NCBI RefSeq assembly: GCF_000235425.2
Contig: NZ_KI912266.1
Coordinates: 7,370,720-7,434,719, forward strand
Source: Pseudofrankia saprophytica
Lineage (GTDB): Bacteria; Actinomycetota; Actinomycetes; Frankiales; Frankiaceae
DNA length: 64,000 nucleotides
Reading direction: 5' to 3'
Below the pieces are notes generated by a model, which worked only from the letters and a program-made list of their open reading frames with translations, had not been told where the DNA came from and ran no database searches. This document shows, one piece after another, positions 43,328 to 51,921 of the stretch. The position numbers and the translations under genes are program-made. The number at the start of each line of letters is the position of its first letter. Position 1 is the stretch's first letter.

Positions 43328-43960
43328 ATGGCTACGACGGGCACAAGGCAGACCGCGGACGAGCGCCGCACGTCGGTGCTCGCGGCGGCCGTGGCGGAGT
43401 TCGCCCGGGGCGGGCTGGAGGGAACGTCGACCGAAACGATCGCCGCGGCGGTCGGGATCTCCCAGCCGTACCTGTTCCGGTTGTTCGGCTCGAAGAAGGG
43501 CCTGTTCCTGGCGGCGGTGAAGGAGACATTCGCCCGGACGGTCGCCACATTCGAGAACGCGGTGGGCGAGCGGACCGGAGACGAGGCCCTGACCGCCATG
43601 GCCGAGGCCTACAACGGCCTGTTGGCCGAGCCCAGCTATCTGCTGATGCAGATGCAGGCCTACGCGGCCTGCGGCGACCCCGACATCCGGGCCGCGACCC
43701 GGCGAGGGTTCCGTGACCTGTGGTACACCGTCGAGCGCCTTGCCGGCATGGACGTCAACGTGCTGCGCGCGTTCTTCGCCATGGGGATGCTCTGCAACGT
43801 CTCCGCGGCCATGGACCTGCCGGCCGTCGACGAGCGCTGGGCTCAGATCATCTGTCCTCCCGACGGGCCAGGCCCGGGCATGAAGGCCACCAAGGAAGCC
43901 CTCGGCAAGGGCTTCATGGGCGCGACCACCGAGCCGGATGCCGATGTCGATGCGAACTGA
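43328..43960 (+). CDS. TetR/AcrR-family regulator of the adjacent MFS exporter
   Basis: A 210-residue TetR protein: helix-turn-helix TSTETIAAAVGISQPYLFRLFGSKKGLF at about residues 33-60, and a ligand domain with EALTAMAEAYNGLL...LMQMQAYAACGD...RRGFRDLWYTVERLAG. It lacks a visible ribosome-binding site, matching the leaderless promoter prediction. The MFS gene begins 180 bp downstream with the same AGTG-N6-CACT palindrome before it, so this protein probably represses both itself and the exporter until the pump substrate binds (inference from family and operator layout). Confidence 0.9.
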   Translation: MATTGTRQTADERRTSVLAAAVAEFARGGLEGTSTETIAAAVGISQPYLFRLFGSKKGLFLAAVKETFARTVATFENAVGERTGDEALTAMAEAYNGLLAEPSYLLMQMQAYAACGDPDIRAATRRGFRDLWYTVERLAGMDVNVLRAFFAMGMLCNVSAAMDLPAVDERWAQIICPPDGPGPGMKATKEALGKGFMGATTEPDADVDAN

Positions 43961-44108
43961 ACATCTGGATCATTCCCCGCCGGAGTAGGAAGCGGCCGGT
44001 CGCTTCCGGGCATGGACCGACAGCCACCACCCGGGCCCACTCTCGTCCGGGCTCTGTCGCCACCCGCACCTTCGCTGAACAGCCTGCGCTTTTTGTACCC
44101 GCACAAGC

Positions 44109-44124
44109 TAGTGGTCAGTCACTA
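44109..44124. promoter_or_regulatory. Second AGTG-N6-CACT operator, before the MFS gene
   Basis: TAGTG-GTCAGT-CACTA has perfect 5-bp arms and lies 17 bp before the MFS start codon. It shares the AGTG-N6-CACT skeleton with the TetR promoter at 43303-43316. Confidence 0.65.
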
Positions 44125-44140
44125 CCTCGAAGGGAAACCG

Positions 44141-45610
44141 ATGACCACCGACCGGAGCCGCCTCACCTGGACCTTCGTGGTCACGTGCATCGCGGCGTTC
44201 ATGACCTCCCTGGACAACCTGGTGGTCACGATGGCGCTGCCGTCGATCCGTGAGGGCCTGCACGCCAGCCTGGCTGAACTGGAATGGACGGTGAACGCCT
44301 ACACCCTGACGTTCGCCGTCCTGCTGCTGCCCGCGGCGGCGCTGGGCGACCGCCTCGGCCGGCGCCGCGTCTTCGCCGCCGGCCTGGCCATCTTCACGGT
44401 GGCCAGCGCGGGCGCCGCGTTGGCGCCCAGCGTCGGTGCGCTCATCGCGGCCAGGGCCGTGCAGGGCGTGGGCGGGGCGATCGTGCTGCCCCTGTCGATG
44501 ACCCTGCTGTCGGCCGCGGTCCCCCCGGCACGCCGGGGCGCCGCGCTCGGCGTCTGGGGCGCCGTGTCCGGCCTGGCCATCGCGTTGGGACCGCTCGTCG
44601 GCGGGGCCATCACGCAGGGCGCCGCCTGGCAGTGGATCTTCTGGCTGAACGTCCCGCTCGGCCTCGCCGCGATCCCGCTGGCGTTCGCTCGCCTCACCGA
44701 GAGCCGCGAGGCCTCCAGCCGGCTGGACATCGTCGGCACCGTCCTGGTCAGCCTGGGGCTGTTCGGGATCGTCCTCGGCCTGGTCCGCGGCCAGGACCAC
44801 GGCTGGACCAGCACCGGCGTCCTCGGCGCCATCATCGCCGGCGCGGCGGGGCTCGCCGCCTTCGTCGCCTGGGAGCTGCGGTCCGAGCGGGCCGGACGCG
44901 CCCCGATGCTGCCGCTGAGCCTGTTCCGCCGGCGCGGGTTCGCCGCGGTCAACGCCGTCTCGGTCTTCTTCTCCTTCGGGATGTTCGGCTCGATCTTCCT
45001 GATCTCCCAGTACCTGCAGAACGTCATGGGCTACTCGCCCCTGGGCGCCGGGCTGCGTACCCTGCCCTGGACCGCGATGCCACTGATCGTGGCGCCGATC
45101 GCCGGCCCGCTGTCCGACCGCATCGGCGGGCGCCCGCTGATGATCGCCGGACTGACCATGATGACCGGCGGGCTGCTCTGGATGCGCGCCGACCTGGCCC
45201 CCGACGCGACGTTCCTGGCCCTGGTGCCCGCCTTCGTCATCGCCGGCATCGGCATGGCCCTGTTCTTCGTCCCGGTCGCCAACGTGGTCATGGGGTCCGT
45301 GCCGCCCGAGTACGAGGGGGTCGCGTCCGGGACCAACAACGCGGTCCGCGAGGTCGGCGGGGTGTTCGGCATCGGGGTCCTGGCCTCGGTGTTCGCCGCG
45401 GCCGGGGGCTACACCAGCGCCATCGACTTCACCCACGGGCTGCACCTCGCCCTCCTCGTCGGCGCGGCCGTGACGGGCGCCGGAGCGCTCGGTTCCCTGC
45501 TCGTGCCCCGGCGCCGAGCGGACACCGTCACCGAGCTCACCGACGACTACGCCGTCGAGCCCGCGTCGGCCCTCGGCCTCGGCCTCGACCTCGAGCCCGC
45601 CAAGTCCTGA
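44141..45610 (+). CDS. MFS drug exporter, DHA2/EmrB type (14 membrane segments)
   Basis: A 489-residue transporter from ATG 44141. It has the DHA2 motif C region (LVGGAITQGAAWQWIFWLNVPLG), motif A GDRLGRRRVFAAG near residue 69, and the N-terminal DNLVVTMALPSIREGLHASLAELEWTVNAYTL. Hydrophobic segments fit 14 membrane spans, as for EmrB/QacA proton antiporters, with an acidic C-terminal tail. It probably exports a toxic compound or a pathway product. The operator before it and the TetR gene upstream give a regulated efflux cassette. A bidirectional terminator follows at 45708. Confidence 0.92.
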   Translation: MTTDRSRLTWTFVVTCIAAFMTSLDNLVVTMALPSIREGLHASLAELEWTVNAYTLTFAVLLLPAAALGDRLGRRRVFAAGLAIFTVASAGAALAPSVGALIAARAVQGVGGAIVLPLSMTLLSAAVPPARRGAALGVWGAVSGLAIALGPLVGGAITQGAAWQWIFWLNVPLGLAAIPLAFARLTESREASSRLDIVGTVLVSLGLFGIVLGLVRGQDHGWTSTGVLGAIIAGAAGLAAFVAWELRSERAGRAPMLPLSLFRRRGFAAVNAVSVFFSFGMFGSIFLISQYLQNVMGYSPLGAGLRTLPWTAMPLIVAPIAGPLSDRIGGRPLMIAGLTMMTGGLLWMRADLAPDATFLALVPAFVIAGIGMALFFVPVANVVMGSVPPEYEGVASGTNNAVREVGGVFGIGVLASVFAAAGGYTSAIDFTHGLHLALLVGAAVTGAGALGSLLVPRRRADTVTELTDDYAVEPASALGLGLDLEPAKS

Positions 45611-45707
45611 CCGTCCCGCCGCGGAGGTGCTTCGGCCCCTTCGAAGAGCGGCCGGGCGACGGACGGCGAGAGCCGATCGTTCCCACGTCCGGTACAGATC
45701 CCGAGAA

Positions 45708-45755
45708 GGTCAGAGCCCCGTACCCGGCAAGCAGATCCGGGACGGGGCTCTGACC
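45708..45755. terminator. Bidirectional terminator between MFS and GntR genes
   Basis: GGTCAGAGCCCCGTACCCGG pairs with CCGGGACGGGGCTCTGACC with one bulged base, around an 8-9-nt loop. It lies between convergent genes. Confidence 0.8.
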
Positions 45756-45861
45756 TGTCTCACCAGGCGCGCCCCGGGGCACGCGACAGCCAGTCGGGAA
45801 TGGCGCGCGGGTGGCGGGCCGTGGGCCGACTCGACGACGTGGTCGTCGACGCTCACCATGA

Positions 45862-47469
45862 CTAGGTCTGCGACGTCCACGGGACACCTTCCTTCTCACC
45901 GATGAGGTCGATCACAAGCCGCCGGCCGAGCTCGGAGGACTCGATGTCCGGCGAGTTGGCGTCTAGGGACTGGGCCCAGACACTCGCGGCGCGGGCGCTG
46001 TCCTCGGCCTCGAACGCGGCGACCAGTTCCGGGAAGAGCGCGACCAGGCGATGCGTCTCCGCGAGCCACGCAGGGTCGGTCGCGGCGCCGGCCGTGGGGT
46101 TCGCCTGGGCGTCCAGGCGGACCCACTGCAGGACCTCGCCGATGACGGCGAGCGCCGGATTCTGGGTGGCCCCGAAGATGATCTGGCGCGCCGTCGTCCA
46201 GGCCTCCGACAGGTCGGAGGCGTCCCTCGGCGGTGCCGTCAGGCCCGCGGCGAGCGACCGCAGCGTGGCCAGCGACGCTGGATCCATCCTCGCCGCCGCC
46301 AGCTCGATCATGGAAGGCTCGATCATCGCGACGGCGCGGAAGAAGTCTCCCATCGTGGCGTGCCGGGCCTGCATGACAGTGCTGGCCAGCTGCACCGCCA
46401 CCCGCGGCGACGGATGCCGGACCTGGGGCCCGTTGCGGTCGCCGGCACGCAGGTCGACGAGGAACTCCATTTCCAGGATCCGTAGCGCCTCCCGCAACGT
46501 CGGCCGCGAGACCCCGAACTGCGCGGCCAGGTCCGGCAGGCCCGGCAGCCTGTCCCCGTCTCCCAGACGCCCCTCGGCGATGCGGGCCCTGATCTCGTCC
46601 GCGACCGTCGCGGCCAACCGGTTCGGCTGCCCCGGTGGGGGATACTGCCCCGGCGCGGCGGGGGCGTTCCGCGGCCGCCACAGTGGCACGACGTCGATCG
46701 GCTGGCGGCTGCGCCCCCGGTCGACGAGGAGCGGGCTGGTGACGGCCAGGTAGCCGGCCCATGCCCTTCTCGCCTTCGACCCGTCGCGCCGCAGGGCGGC
46801 GTCCAGGAACGCGCTGTGGCACTCGGCGACCGTCCGAGCGATCTGCTCCGCCGACGCCGGGCCAGAGGGGGCGACGGCCGCGTACACCTGTCCCGCGTAG
46901 ACATCGCGGAAGATTCCGGCGACGAGCCCGACCGACCGGTTGCCAGACCGCTCGGTGACCGCGGTGTCGAACCCCGCCGCGGCCATGACGAACGTCAGCG
47001 GATCATCCTCGGCCGCCCGTTCCTGGTCGTGAAGCCGCCCGAGAACGTGCAGGTCCGCGGCGGAGCAGCGAACCGCGAACCGCTCGGCGAGTGGCGGCTC
47101 GAGGACCGCCCGGGCATCCTCCAGATCCGCCAGCGTCGTTCCCCGCAGCTGCAGAAGAAGCGCGAGGTAGCGGCCGATCGAGGCGACTCCGGGACGGCGG
47201 ACGACGGCACCGCCACCGCGACCGCGCCGGACCTCGACCAGCGACTGCGACTCGAGAACCCGCAGCGCCTCACGCACGGTTTCCCGCGACACGTCGAAGG
47301 TGGCGGTGAGCTCCGCCTCGGTCGCCAGTTGTTGGTCGGCGACGAGCTCACCGGACAGGATCTGCCGCCGCAGCTCCATCGCGACGAGGTGCGAGACCTT
47401 CGCCTCGCGCGGCGCCCGTGCCGACCTGTCCGCGCCTGCCGAGCCGACGTCGGCCGGTTGGGCGATCAT
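45862..47469 (-). CDS. Double GntR-FCD regulator (two complete repressor units in one chain)
   Basis: A 535-residue protein containing two successive GntR modules. Winged helix 1 (LATEAELTATFDVSRETVREALRVLESQSLVEVRRGRGGGAVV, about 49-90) precedes an FCD-like helical domain (about 112-245). A Pro-rich linker (about 260-282) leads to winged helix 2 (DRLPGLPDLAAQFGVSRPTLREALRILEMEFLVDLR, about 306-341) and FCD 2 (about 370-515). Ordinary FCD regulators are 220-250 residues and act as dimers, so this chain could be an intramolecular pseudo-dimer. ATG 47469 is preferred; a GTG at 47637 is possible. It is divergent from the P450-ferredoxin operon, which it probably controls. The usual FCD metal-binding motif is not clear in either half. 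Confidence 0.85.
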   Translation of the reverse strand: MIAQPADVGSAGADRSARAPREAKVSHLVAMELRRQILSGELVADQQLATEAELTATFDVSRETVREALRVLESQSLVEVRRGRGGGAVVRRPGVASIGRYLALLLQLRGTTLADLEDARAVLEPPLAERFAVRCSAADLHVLGRLHDQERAAEDDPLTFVMAAAGFDTAVTERSGNRSVGLVAGIFRDVYAGQVYAAVAPSGPASAEQIARTVAECHSAFLDAALRRDGSKARRAWAGYLAVTSPLLVDRGRSRQPIDVVPLWRPRNAPAAPGQYPPPGQPNRLAATVADEIRARIAEGRLGDGDRLPGLPDLAAQFGVSRPTLREALRILEMEFLVDLRAGDRNGPQVRHPSPRVAVQLASTVMQARHATMGDFFRAVAMIEPSMIELAAARMDPASLATLRSLAAGLTAPPRDASDLSEAWTTARQIIFGATQNPALAVIGEVLQWVRLDAQANPTAGAATDPAWLAETHRLVALFPELVAAFEAEDSARAASVWAQSLDANSPDIESSELGRRLVIDLIGEKEGVPWTSQT

Positions 47470-48042
47470 GCGATCAGTACCATCGCGCCGCACCGCCGCC
47501 GCGCCGCGGCACCGTCCCAGTAGAGGCGTGAGATGTCGTCCGGCCACGGCCACGGCCGCTGGTCTGTCACCGCGAGGCCTCCACGCCTGTCCGCCCATCT
47601 GTCCGCCGACGGCAGCAGACAACCGCAGACGAGACACCTCGTCAACTGTTTACCGCTCGCGGAGCGACCCAGGTCGTCAGCGCGAACGGGAAGTTGACGC
47701 TTGACGGCCAGCCTCGTCAGATGTTTATGTATGCCATCCGAGATCGACACCGAGAGCACACGGTGGTCGAGATGACGTTCGGCAAGATCCGAAACGTCCG
47801 GCGAGGCCGCCCTGCTTCCGGTCTGACTCGGCCGGTCAGGGCAGCCGGGCCCTGCCCCGACCCACGCCTGGGTATCCGCCGCGCCGCCTGGCATTGACGC
47901 GTTCACCGCGGGCGCCCTGAGGCGCGAAGGAGGAGCATTTTCGCATCTCCTTTGGCCTTCTGGGCGCTGCTCGAACCCGCCGTTCCCACCCGCCTGGTGA
48001 GACACAAACGCCGCACCCTTCGATCACCTGTGGAAGGTCGAT
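47470..48042. other. Divergent regulatory region between the double GntR gene and the P450 operon
   Basis: No gene recognised in 573 bp. It contains the GntR-type sites at 47641-47653 and 47716-47728, two TTGACG boxes (47694, 47701), and an inverted AAGGAG...CTCCTT pair (47927-47932, 47947-47952). The latter could fold near a ribosome-binding-site-like AAGGAGGAG that has no clear start codon behind it. Confidence 0.5.
47641..47728. promoter_or_regulatory. Two repeated GntR operator candidates with an overlapping promoter
   Basis: GTCAACTGTTTAC (47641-47653) fits the palindrome GTnAACnGTTnAC. A second, related site GTCAGATGTTTAT lies at 47716-47728, and both are preceded by CTC. TTGACG at 47701 with TATGTA at 47726 (19-bp spacer) may be the rightward promoter, with site 2 over its -10 box. 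Two sites would suit a regulator with two DNA-binding domains per chain. Confidence 0.5.
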
Positions 48043-49254
48043 ATGTCGTACAGCGATCGGGCGCCCGCCGACGAGGAGCGCCGTCGGCTCATGCACCAGC
48101 GATCAGCGTGCCCTCGGGATTACTTCGCCGAGCTGCGGGCCCACGGGCCGACGGCGCCGCTGCTCGAGAACGACACCATCACCTGTTTACTCAATCGTCG
48201 CGACGTCGAGGACGCGCTGAAGAACTGGCAGGACTTCACGTCCGACTTCGGCGGGGTCATGGGGAGCGAGGAGCCGCTCATCCCCCTCAATGTCGACCCG
48301 CCGCTGCACGCGAAGTACCGCCGACTGCTCGACCCCTACTTCGGCCCGCGCAGGATGAAGGCTCTGCAGCCCGCGGTCGAGAAGCACACGAACGACCTGA
48401 TCGACGCCTTCATCGGCCACGGCGGCTGCGACTTCTCCCAGCAGGTCGCGGTACCGCTGCCGTGCTCGACGTTCCTGAGCCTCTTCGGCCTGCCGCTGGA
48501 AGAGCGCGACGCGCTGGTGCGGTGGAAGGACATCATGATCCGCCCGGACGTCGTCGCCGAGGATCCGAGCCAGGCGCAGCAGCTCCAGCTCGAAACGGCC
48601 ATGGAGATCTACGGCCGGTTCACCGAGGAGATGGCCGACCGTCGCGGGAACCCGCGTGACGACCTGATCACCTATCTCACGCAGGTGGAGGTCGAGGGGC
48701 AGAGACTCACCGACAGCGAGATAGTGCGCATCTGCTTCCTGCAACTGTCCGCCGGGCTGGACACCGTGACCATCTCCCTCGAGTGCATCTTCGCCTTCCT
48801 CGCCGCCCACGACGACGCGCGCAGGATGCTGGTCGAACAGCCAGGCTCGGAGGTCGACCTCATCGAGGAGCTCCTGCGCTGGGAGACGCCGGTGCAGGCG
48901 GTCGGGCGCCAGGCCACCCGGGACATCACGCTCCGGGACGGCACCGTGATCCCCAAGGGGACGGACGTCAACCTCATGCTCGCCTCCGCCAACGTCGACC
49001 CGGACGGCCTGGCGGGCGCCGACGAGGTGGACGTGCGGCGCGGCGAGATGCGCAGCTTCGCGTTCGGTGGCGGACCGCACCGCTGCCTCGGATCGAACCT
49101 GGCGCGCATGGAGCTGCGCACCGTGGTGCGGGTCTGGCACGACCGAATCCCTGAATACTCCTTGCAGCCGGGCACGGACGTGGAATGGAACAGCTCGCTC
49201 TTACGCGGCGTCGACCACCTGCGGCTCGCCTGGCCGGCCGGAGCGGCCGCATGA
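48043..49254 (+). CDS. Cytochrome P450, first gene of the two-P450 operon
   Basis: A 403-residue P450 from ATG 48043 with GGAAGG upstream. The I-helix is LSAGLDTVTISLE (about 237-249), the ExxR lies in EELLRWETPVQAVGRQATRD near 283, and the heme loop is FGGGPHRCLGSNLARME with Cys348. The stop overlaps the start of a ferredoxin gene (ATGA), a usual sign that this ferredoxin is its redox partner. It would hydroxylate or demethylate an unknown substrate. CYP family not assignable by eye. Confidence 0.94.
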   Translation: MSYSDRAPADEERRRLMHQRSACPRDYFAELRAHGPTAPLLENDTITCLLNRRDVEDALKNWQDFTSDFGGVMGSEEPLIPLNVDPPLHAKYRRLLDPYFGPRRMKALQPAVEKHTNDLIDAFIGHGGCDFSQQVAVPLPCSTFLSLFGLPLEERDALVRWKDIMIRPDVVAEDPSQAQQLQLETAMEIYGRFTEEMADRRGNPRDDLITYLTQVEVEGQRLTDSEIVRICFLQLSAGLDTVTISLECIFAFLAAHDDARRMLVEQPGSEVDLIEELLRWETPVQAVGRQATRDITLRDGTVIPKGTDVNLMLASANVDPDGLAGADEVDVRRGEMRSFAFGGGPHRCLGSNLARMELRTVVRVWHDRIPEYSLQPGTDVEWNSSLLRGVDHLRLAWPAGAAA

Positions 49255-49448
49255 AGATCTGCATCGACTCCGACCTCTGCGCCGGGCACGCCCGCTGCTG
49301 GGAGACCGCGCCCGATCTTGTCGTCGACGACGAGGACGGACGCGGCGTCGTGCGCGCCCCCGGCGCCGACATTCCACCGGAACTCGAGGCGCAGGCCCGC
49401 AAGGCAGCCAGCGTGTGCCCGGAAGGCGCGGTCGTCCTCTCGGACTGA
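49251..49448 (+). CDS. [3Fe-4S]-type ferredoxin, P450 partner
   Basis: A 65-residue ferredoxin starting MKICIDSDLCAGHARC, overlapping the P450 stop by 4 bp. The cluster motif is Cys10-x-x-His13-x-x-Cys16 with the distant Cys56-Pro (VCPEGAV). His in place of the second Cys is typical of mycobacterial and streptomycete P450 ferredoxins that carry a [3Fe-4S] or modified cluster. The middle is strongly acidic. It should pass electrons from a ferredoxin reductase, not encoded here, to the upstream P450. Confidence 0.92.
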   Translation: MKICIDSDLCAGHARCWETAPDLVVDDEDGRGVVRAPGADIPPELEAQARKAASVCPEGAVVLSD

Positions 49449-49511
49449 GAACTGGGACATCAATAGCCGGCTACCTCGCGCGGGTGCGGGAAATGCCCTG
49501 TGGAGCGATTG

Positions 49512-50828
49512 ATGCCGAAGAACGAGAAGGAGACGACCGAAACAATGCCCGACTACAGCACGACCGACTTCTTCCTGGGCCCGGATCTCGTCGAGAACCC
49601 GTATCCGTACTTCGAGTACCTGCGCGGCCAGTGCCCGGTGCACCGCGAGAGCCAGCACGGCGTCGTCATGGTCACCGGTTTCGAGGAGGCCGTCGAGATC
49701 CAGAACGACGCGGAGCGTTACTCATCGTGCAACTCGGTGGCCGGCCCGTTGTTCCCGTTCCCGGTGCCGCTCGAGGGCGACGACATCAGCGCGCTGATCG
49801 AGGCGCATCGCTACGAGCTGCCGTTCAGCGACATGTTGCTGTGCCTCGACCCACCGGAGCACACGGCGCATCGCGGGCTGCTGATGCGGCTGATCACGCC
49901 GAAGCGCCTGCGGGAGAACGAGGCGTACATGCGTCAGGTCACCCAGCGCCAGATCGACACGTTCATCGACAAGGGCGGGTGTGATTTCATCCGTGATTTC
50001 GCCACTCCGTTCACCCTGCTCATCATCGCGGATCTGATCGGCGTTCCCCCACAGGACCGGGACGGGTTCCTGGAGGGTATGTCCCAGCCCACGGGCGGTG
50101 GCGTCGGCAGCACGACGGGCGAGGCGATGGGCGCCAACCCGCTCGCCTGGCTCTACGAGAAGTTCGCCACGTACGTCGAGGACCGCCGTCGCGACCCGCG
50201 GGACGACGTGCTCACCGGGCTGGCGACCGCCACGTTCAAGGACGGCTCCCTGCCCGAGGTCATGGACGTCGTGCGCATCGCCGCGATCATCTTCGCGGCC
50301 GGCCACGAGTCCAGCACGCGCTTCCTCTCCAGCGCGTTCAGGATCCTCGCCGAGGAGCCGGCGGTCCAGGCCAGGCTGCGCGCCGAGCCAGGGCTCATCC
50401 CGAACTTCATCGAGGAGACCCTGCGCATGGAGAGCGTGGTCAAGGGCGACTTCAGGCTCGCCAGGGTCCCGACAGAGGTCGGCGGGACGGAGATCCCCGC
50501 CGGCAGCCACGTGTTCCTGCTGCATGGAGCGGCCAACCGGGACCCCAGGAAGTTCGAGAACCCGTCGGAGTTCCAGCTGGAACGCCCCAACGCGCGCCAG
50601 CACCTCGCCTTCGGGCGGGGCGTGCACACCTGCCCAGGCGCCCCGCTCGTGCGCAGCGAGGCGGCCGTCGCCATCGAGCAGTTCCTCGCCCGTACCAGCG
50701 ACATCCGCTTCTCGGAGGAGGTCCACGGCTCCGCCGGGGCGCGCCGGTTCGACTACGTTCCCTCGTTCGTGCTGCGCGGCCTCACCGGCCTCACGCTCGA
50801 GTTCGACCCGCGGGGCGCCGCCGCATGA
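49512..50828 (+). CDS. Cytochrome P450, second P450 of the operon
   Basis: A 438-residue P450 from ATG 49512 (GTG at 49500 also possible), with an N-terminal extension MPKNEKETTETMPDYSTTDFFLGPDLVENPYPYF. The I-helix motif is FAAGHESSTRFL (about 263-274), with Glu-Ser rather than Asp/Glu-Thr at the acid-alcohol position. The ExxR is EETLRMESVVKGDFR and the heme loop is FGRGVHTCPGAPLVRSE with Cys374, where the canonical CxG is CPG. It is clearly a different family from the first P450. The stop overlaps the LLM gene (ATGA). Confidence 0.93.
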   Translation: MPKNEKETTETMPDYSTTDFFLGPDLVENPYPYFEYLRGQCPVHRESQHGVVMVTGFEEAVEIQNDAERYSSCNSVAGPLFPFPVPLEGDDISALIEAHRYELPFSDMLLCLDPPEHTAHRGLLMRLITPKRLRENEAYMRQVTQRQIDTFIDKGGCDFIRDFATPFTLLIIADLIGVPPQDRDGFLEGMSQPTGGGVGSTTGEAMGANPLAWLYEKFATYVEDRRRDPRDDVLTGLATATFKDGSLPEVMDVVRIAAIIFAAGHESSTRFLSSAFRILAEEPAVQARLRAEPGLIPNFIEETLRMESVVKGDFRLARVPTEVGGTEIPAGSHVFLLHGAANRDPRKFENPSEFQLERPNARQHLAFGRGVHTCPGAPLVRSEAAVAIEQFLARTSDIRFSEEVHGSAGARRFDYVPSFVLRGLTGLTLEFDPRGAAA

Positions 50829-51715
50829 CGGACCCTGCCCGTCCGCCGCGGGTCGGGCTTCTCTACCGGCAGACCGACGCGTCGATGCCGCTGGTCGACC
50901 TCGCCCACGCCGCCGAGGAACGCGGCTTCGACTGCGTCGTCGTCGGCGAGCACACCCACATCCCGGTCAGCCGCCTGTCCCCGTTCCCCGGCACCGTCGA
51001 CGGCGAGCTGCCCGACGCATACCCCCATTTCCCCGACCCGTACGTCGCGCTCGCGTTCATCGCCGCGCGGACCTCGCTGCGGATCGCCGCGGGCATCGCC
51101 CTCGTCGCCCAGCACGACCCGATCGCGCTCGCGAAGACCATCGCGACGCTCGACCACCTGTCCGGCGGGCGGTTCACCCTTGGCGTGGGGTTCGGCTGGA
51201 ACCAGGAGGAGCTCGCCAACCACGGGAAGGACTTCGCCGACCGCCGGGAGATCGTCCACGAGCACATCGAGCTGATGCGGGCGCTGTGGACGCAGGAGGA
51301 GGCCGAATACCACGGCCAGCACGCCAACCTGGAGCGCAGCTGGTCCTGGCCGAAGCCCGCGCAGGGCTCGGTGCCCGTGCTGCTCGGTGTCCAGGGCGGC
51401 GACCGCGGCTTCGAGGCGATCATTGGTTGGGCCGACGGCTGGCTTCCGGGCGGGAGCCACGGGAGGTGGCTGGCCGCGAAGCTCGCCGAGCTGCGCAGCA
51501 GGTGGGTCGACGCCGGCCGCCCCGCGTCCGGCCCCATCGTGTGGCCCATGCAGGACGTGGTCGACGACGACCGGCTGCGCGTCCAGCTCGACCGCTTCCA
51601 CGAGCTCGCGGTCGACCAGGTGGTTCTCGACATCCCGACCACCACCCGCGAGGAGATCCTGCCGCTGCTCGACCGCTACGCGAAGGTCGTCACGGCCGAG
51701 TGGGGCCACCGGTGA
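50825..51715 (+). CDS. LLM-class F420-dependent oxidoreductase
   Basis: A 296-residue luciferase-like enzyme, coupled to the P450 (ATGA) and to the next ferredoxin (GTGA). It begins with RVGLLYRQTD, has GEHTHIPVSR near residue 39, and FTLGVGFGWNQEELANHGKDFADRR near 118-142. WSWPKPAQGSVPVLLGVQGG and IIGWADGWLPGG follow. The paralogue at 53676 shares nearly the same architecture and several long identical stretches (YRQTD/YRATD, SWSWPKPAQ), so the operon contains two copies of this enzyme type. The substrate may be the product of one of the P450s. Confidence 0.92.
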   Translation: MTDPARPPRVGLLYRQTDASMPLVDLAHAAEERGFDCVVVGEHTHIPVSRLSPFPGTVDGELPDAYPHFPDPYVALAFIAARTSLRIAAGIALVAQHDPIALAKTIATLDHLSGGRFTLGVGFGWNQEELANHGKDFADRREIVHEHIELMRALWTQEEAEYHGQHANLERSWSWPKPAQGSVPVLLGVQGGDRGFEAIIGWADGWLPGGSHGRWLAAKLAELRSRWVDAGRPASGPIVWPMQDVVDDDRLRVQLDRFHELAVDQVVLDIPTTTREEILPLLDRYAKVVTAEWGHR

Positions 51716-51921
51716 GGGCCGAGGTCGACGACACCGCCTGCGCCGGCCACGGCATCTGCGTCGGCCACGCTCCCGAGGTGTTCGAGCTGACCGGCGAGGG
51801 CTACTCCGTCGTGCGGGTCGACGAGGTCCCGGCCGCGTACGAGGCCGCTGTCCGCCTGGCGGCCAGACAGTGCCCGACGTACTCCATCACGATCACGGAA
51901 GGCATGGGCAACGATGGCTGA
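51712..51921 (+). CDS. Second [3Fe-4S]-type ferredoxin
   Basis: A 69-residue ferredoxin from GTG 51712 overlapping the LLM stop. It begins VRAEVDDTACAGHGICVGHAPEVF: Cys10-x-x-His13-x-x-Cys16, with a later Cys-Pro (QCPTYSI, about residue 54). The same cluster type as the ferredoxin at 49251, but a divergent sequence. It probably serves the second P450. Its end overlaps the SDR start by 8 bp. Two separate ferredoxins for two P450s in one operon argue for dedicated electron routes. Confidence 0.9.
   Translation: MRAEVDDTACAGHGICVGHAPEVFELTGEGYSVVRVDEVPAAYEAAVRLAARQCPTYSITITEGMGNDG

Noticed and set aside
47921-48042. A small gene starting after AAGGAGGAG near 47927
   Set aside because: No ATG, GTG or TTG at a suitable distance opens a protein-like frame before the P450 start.
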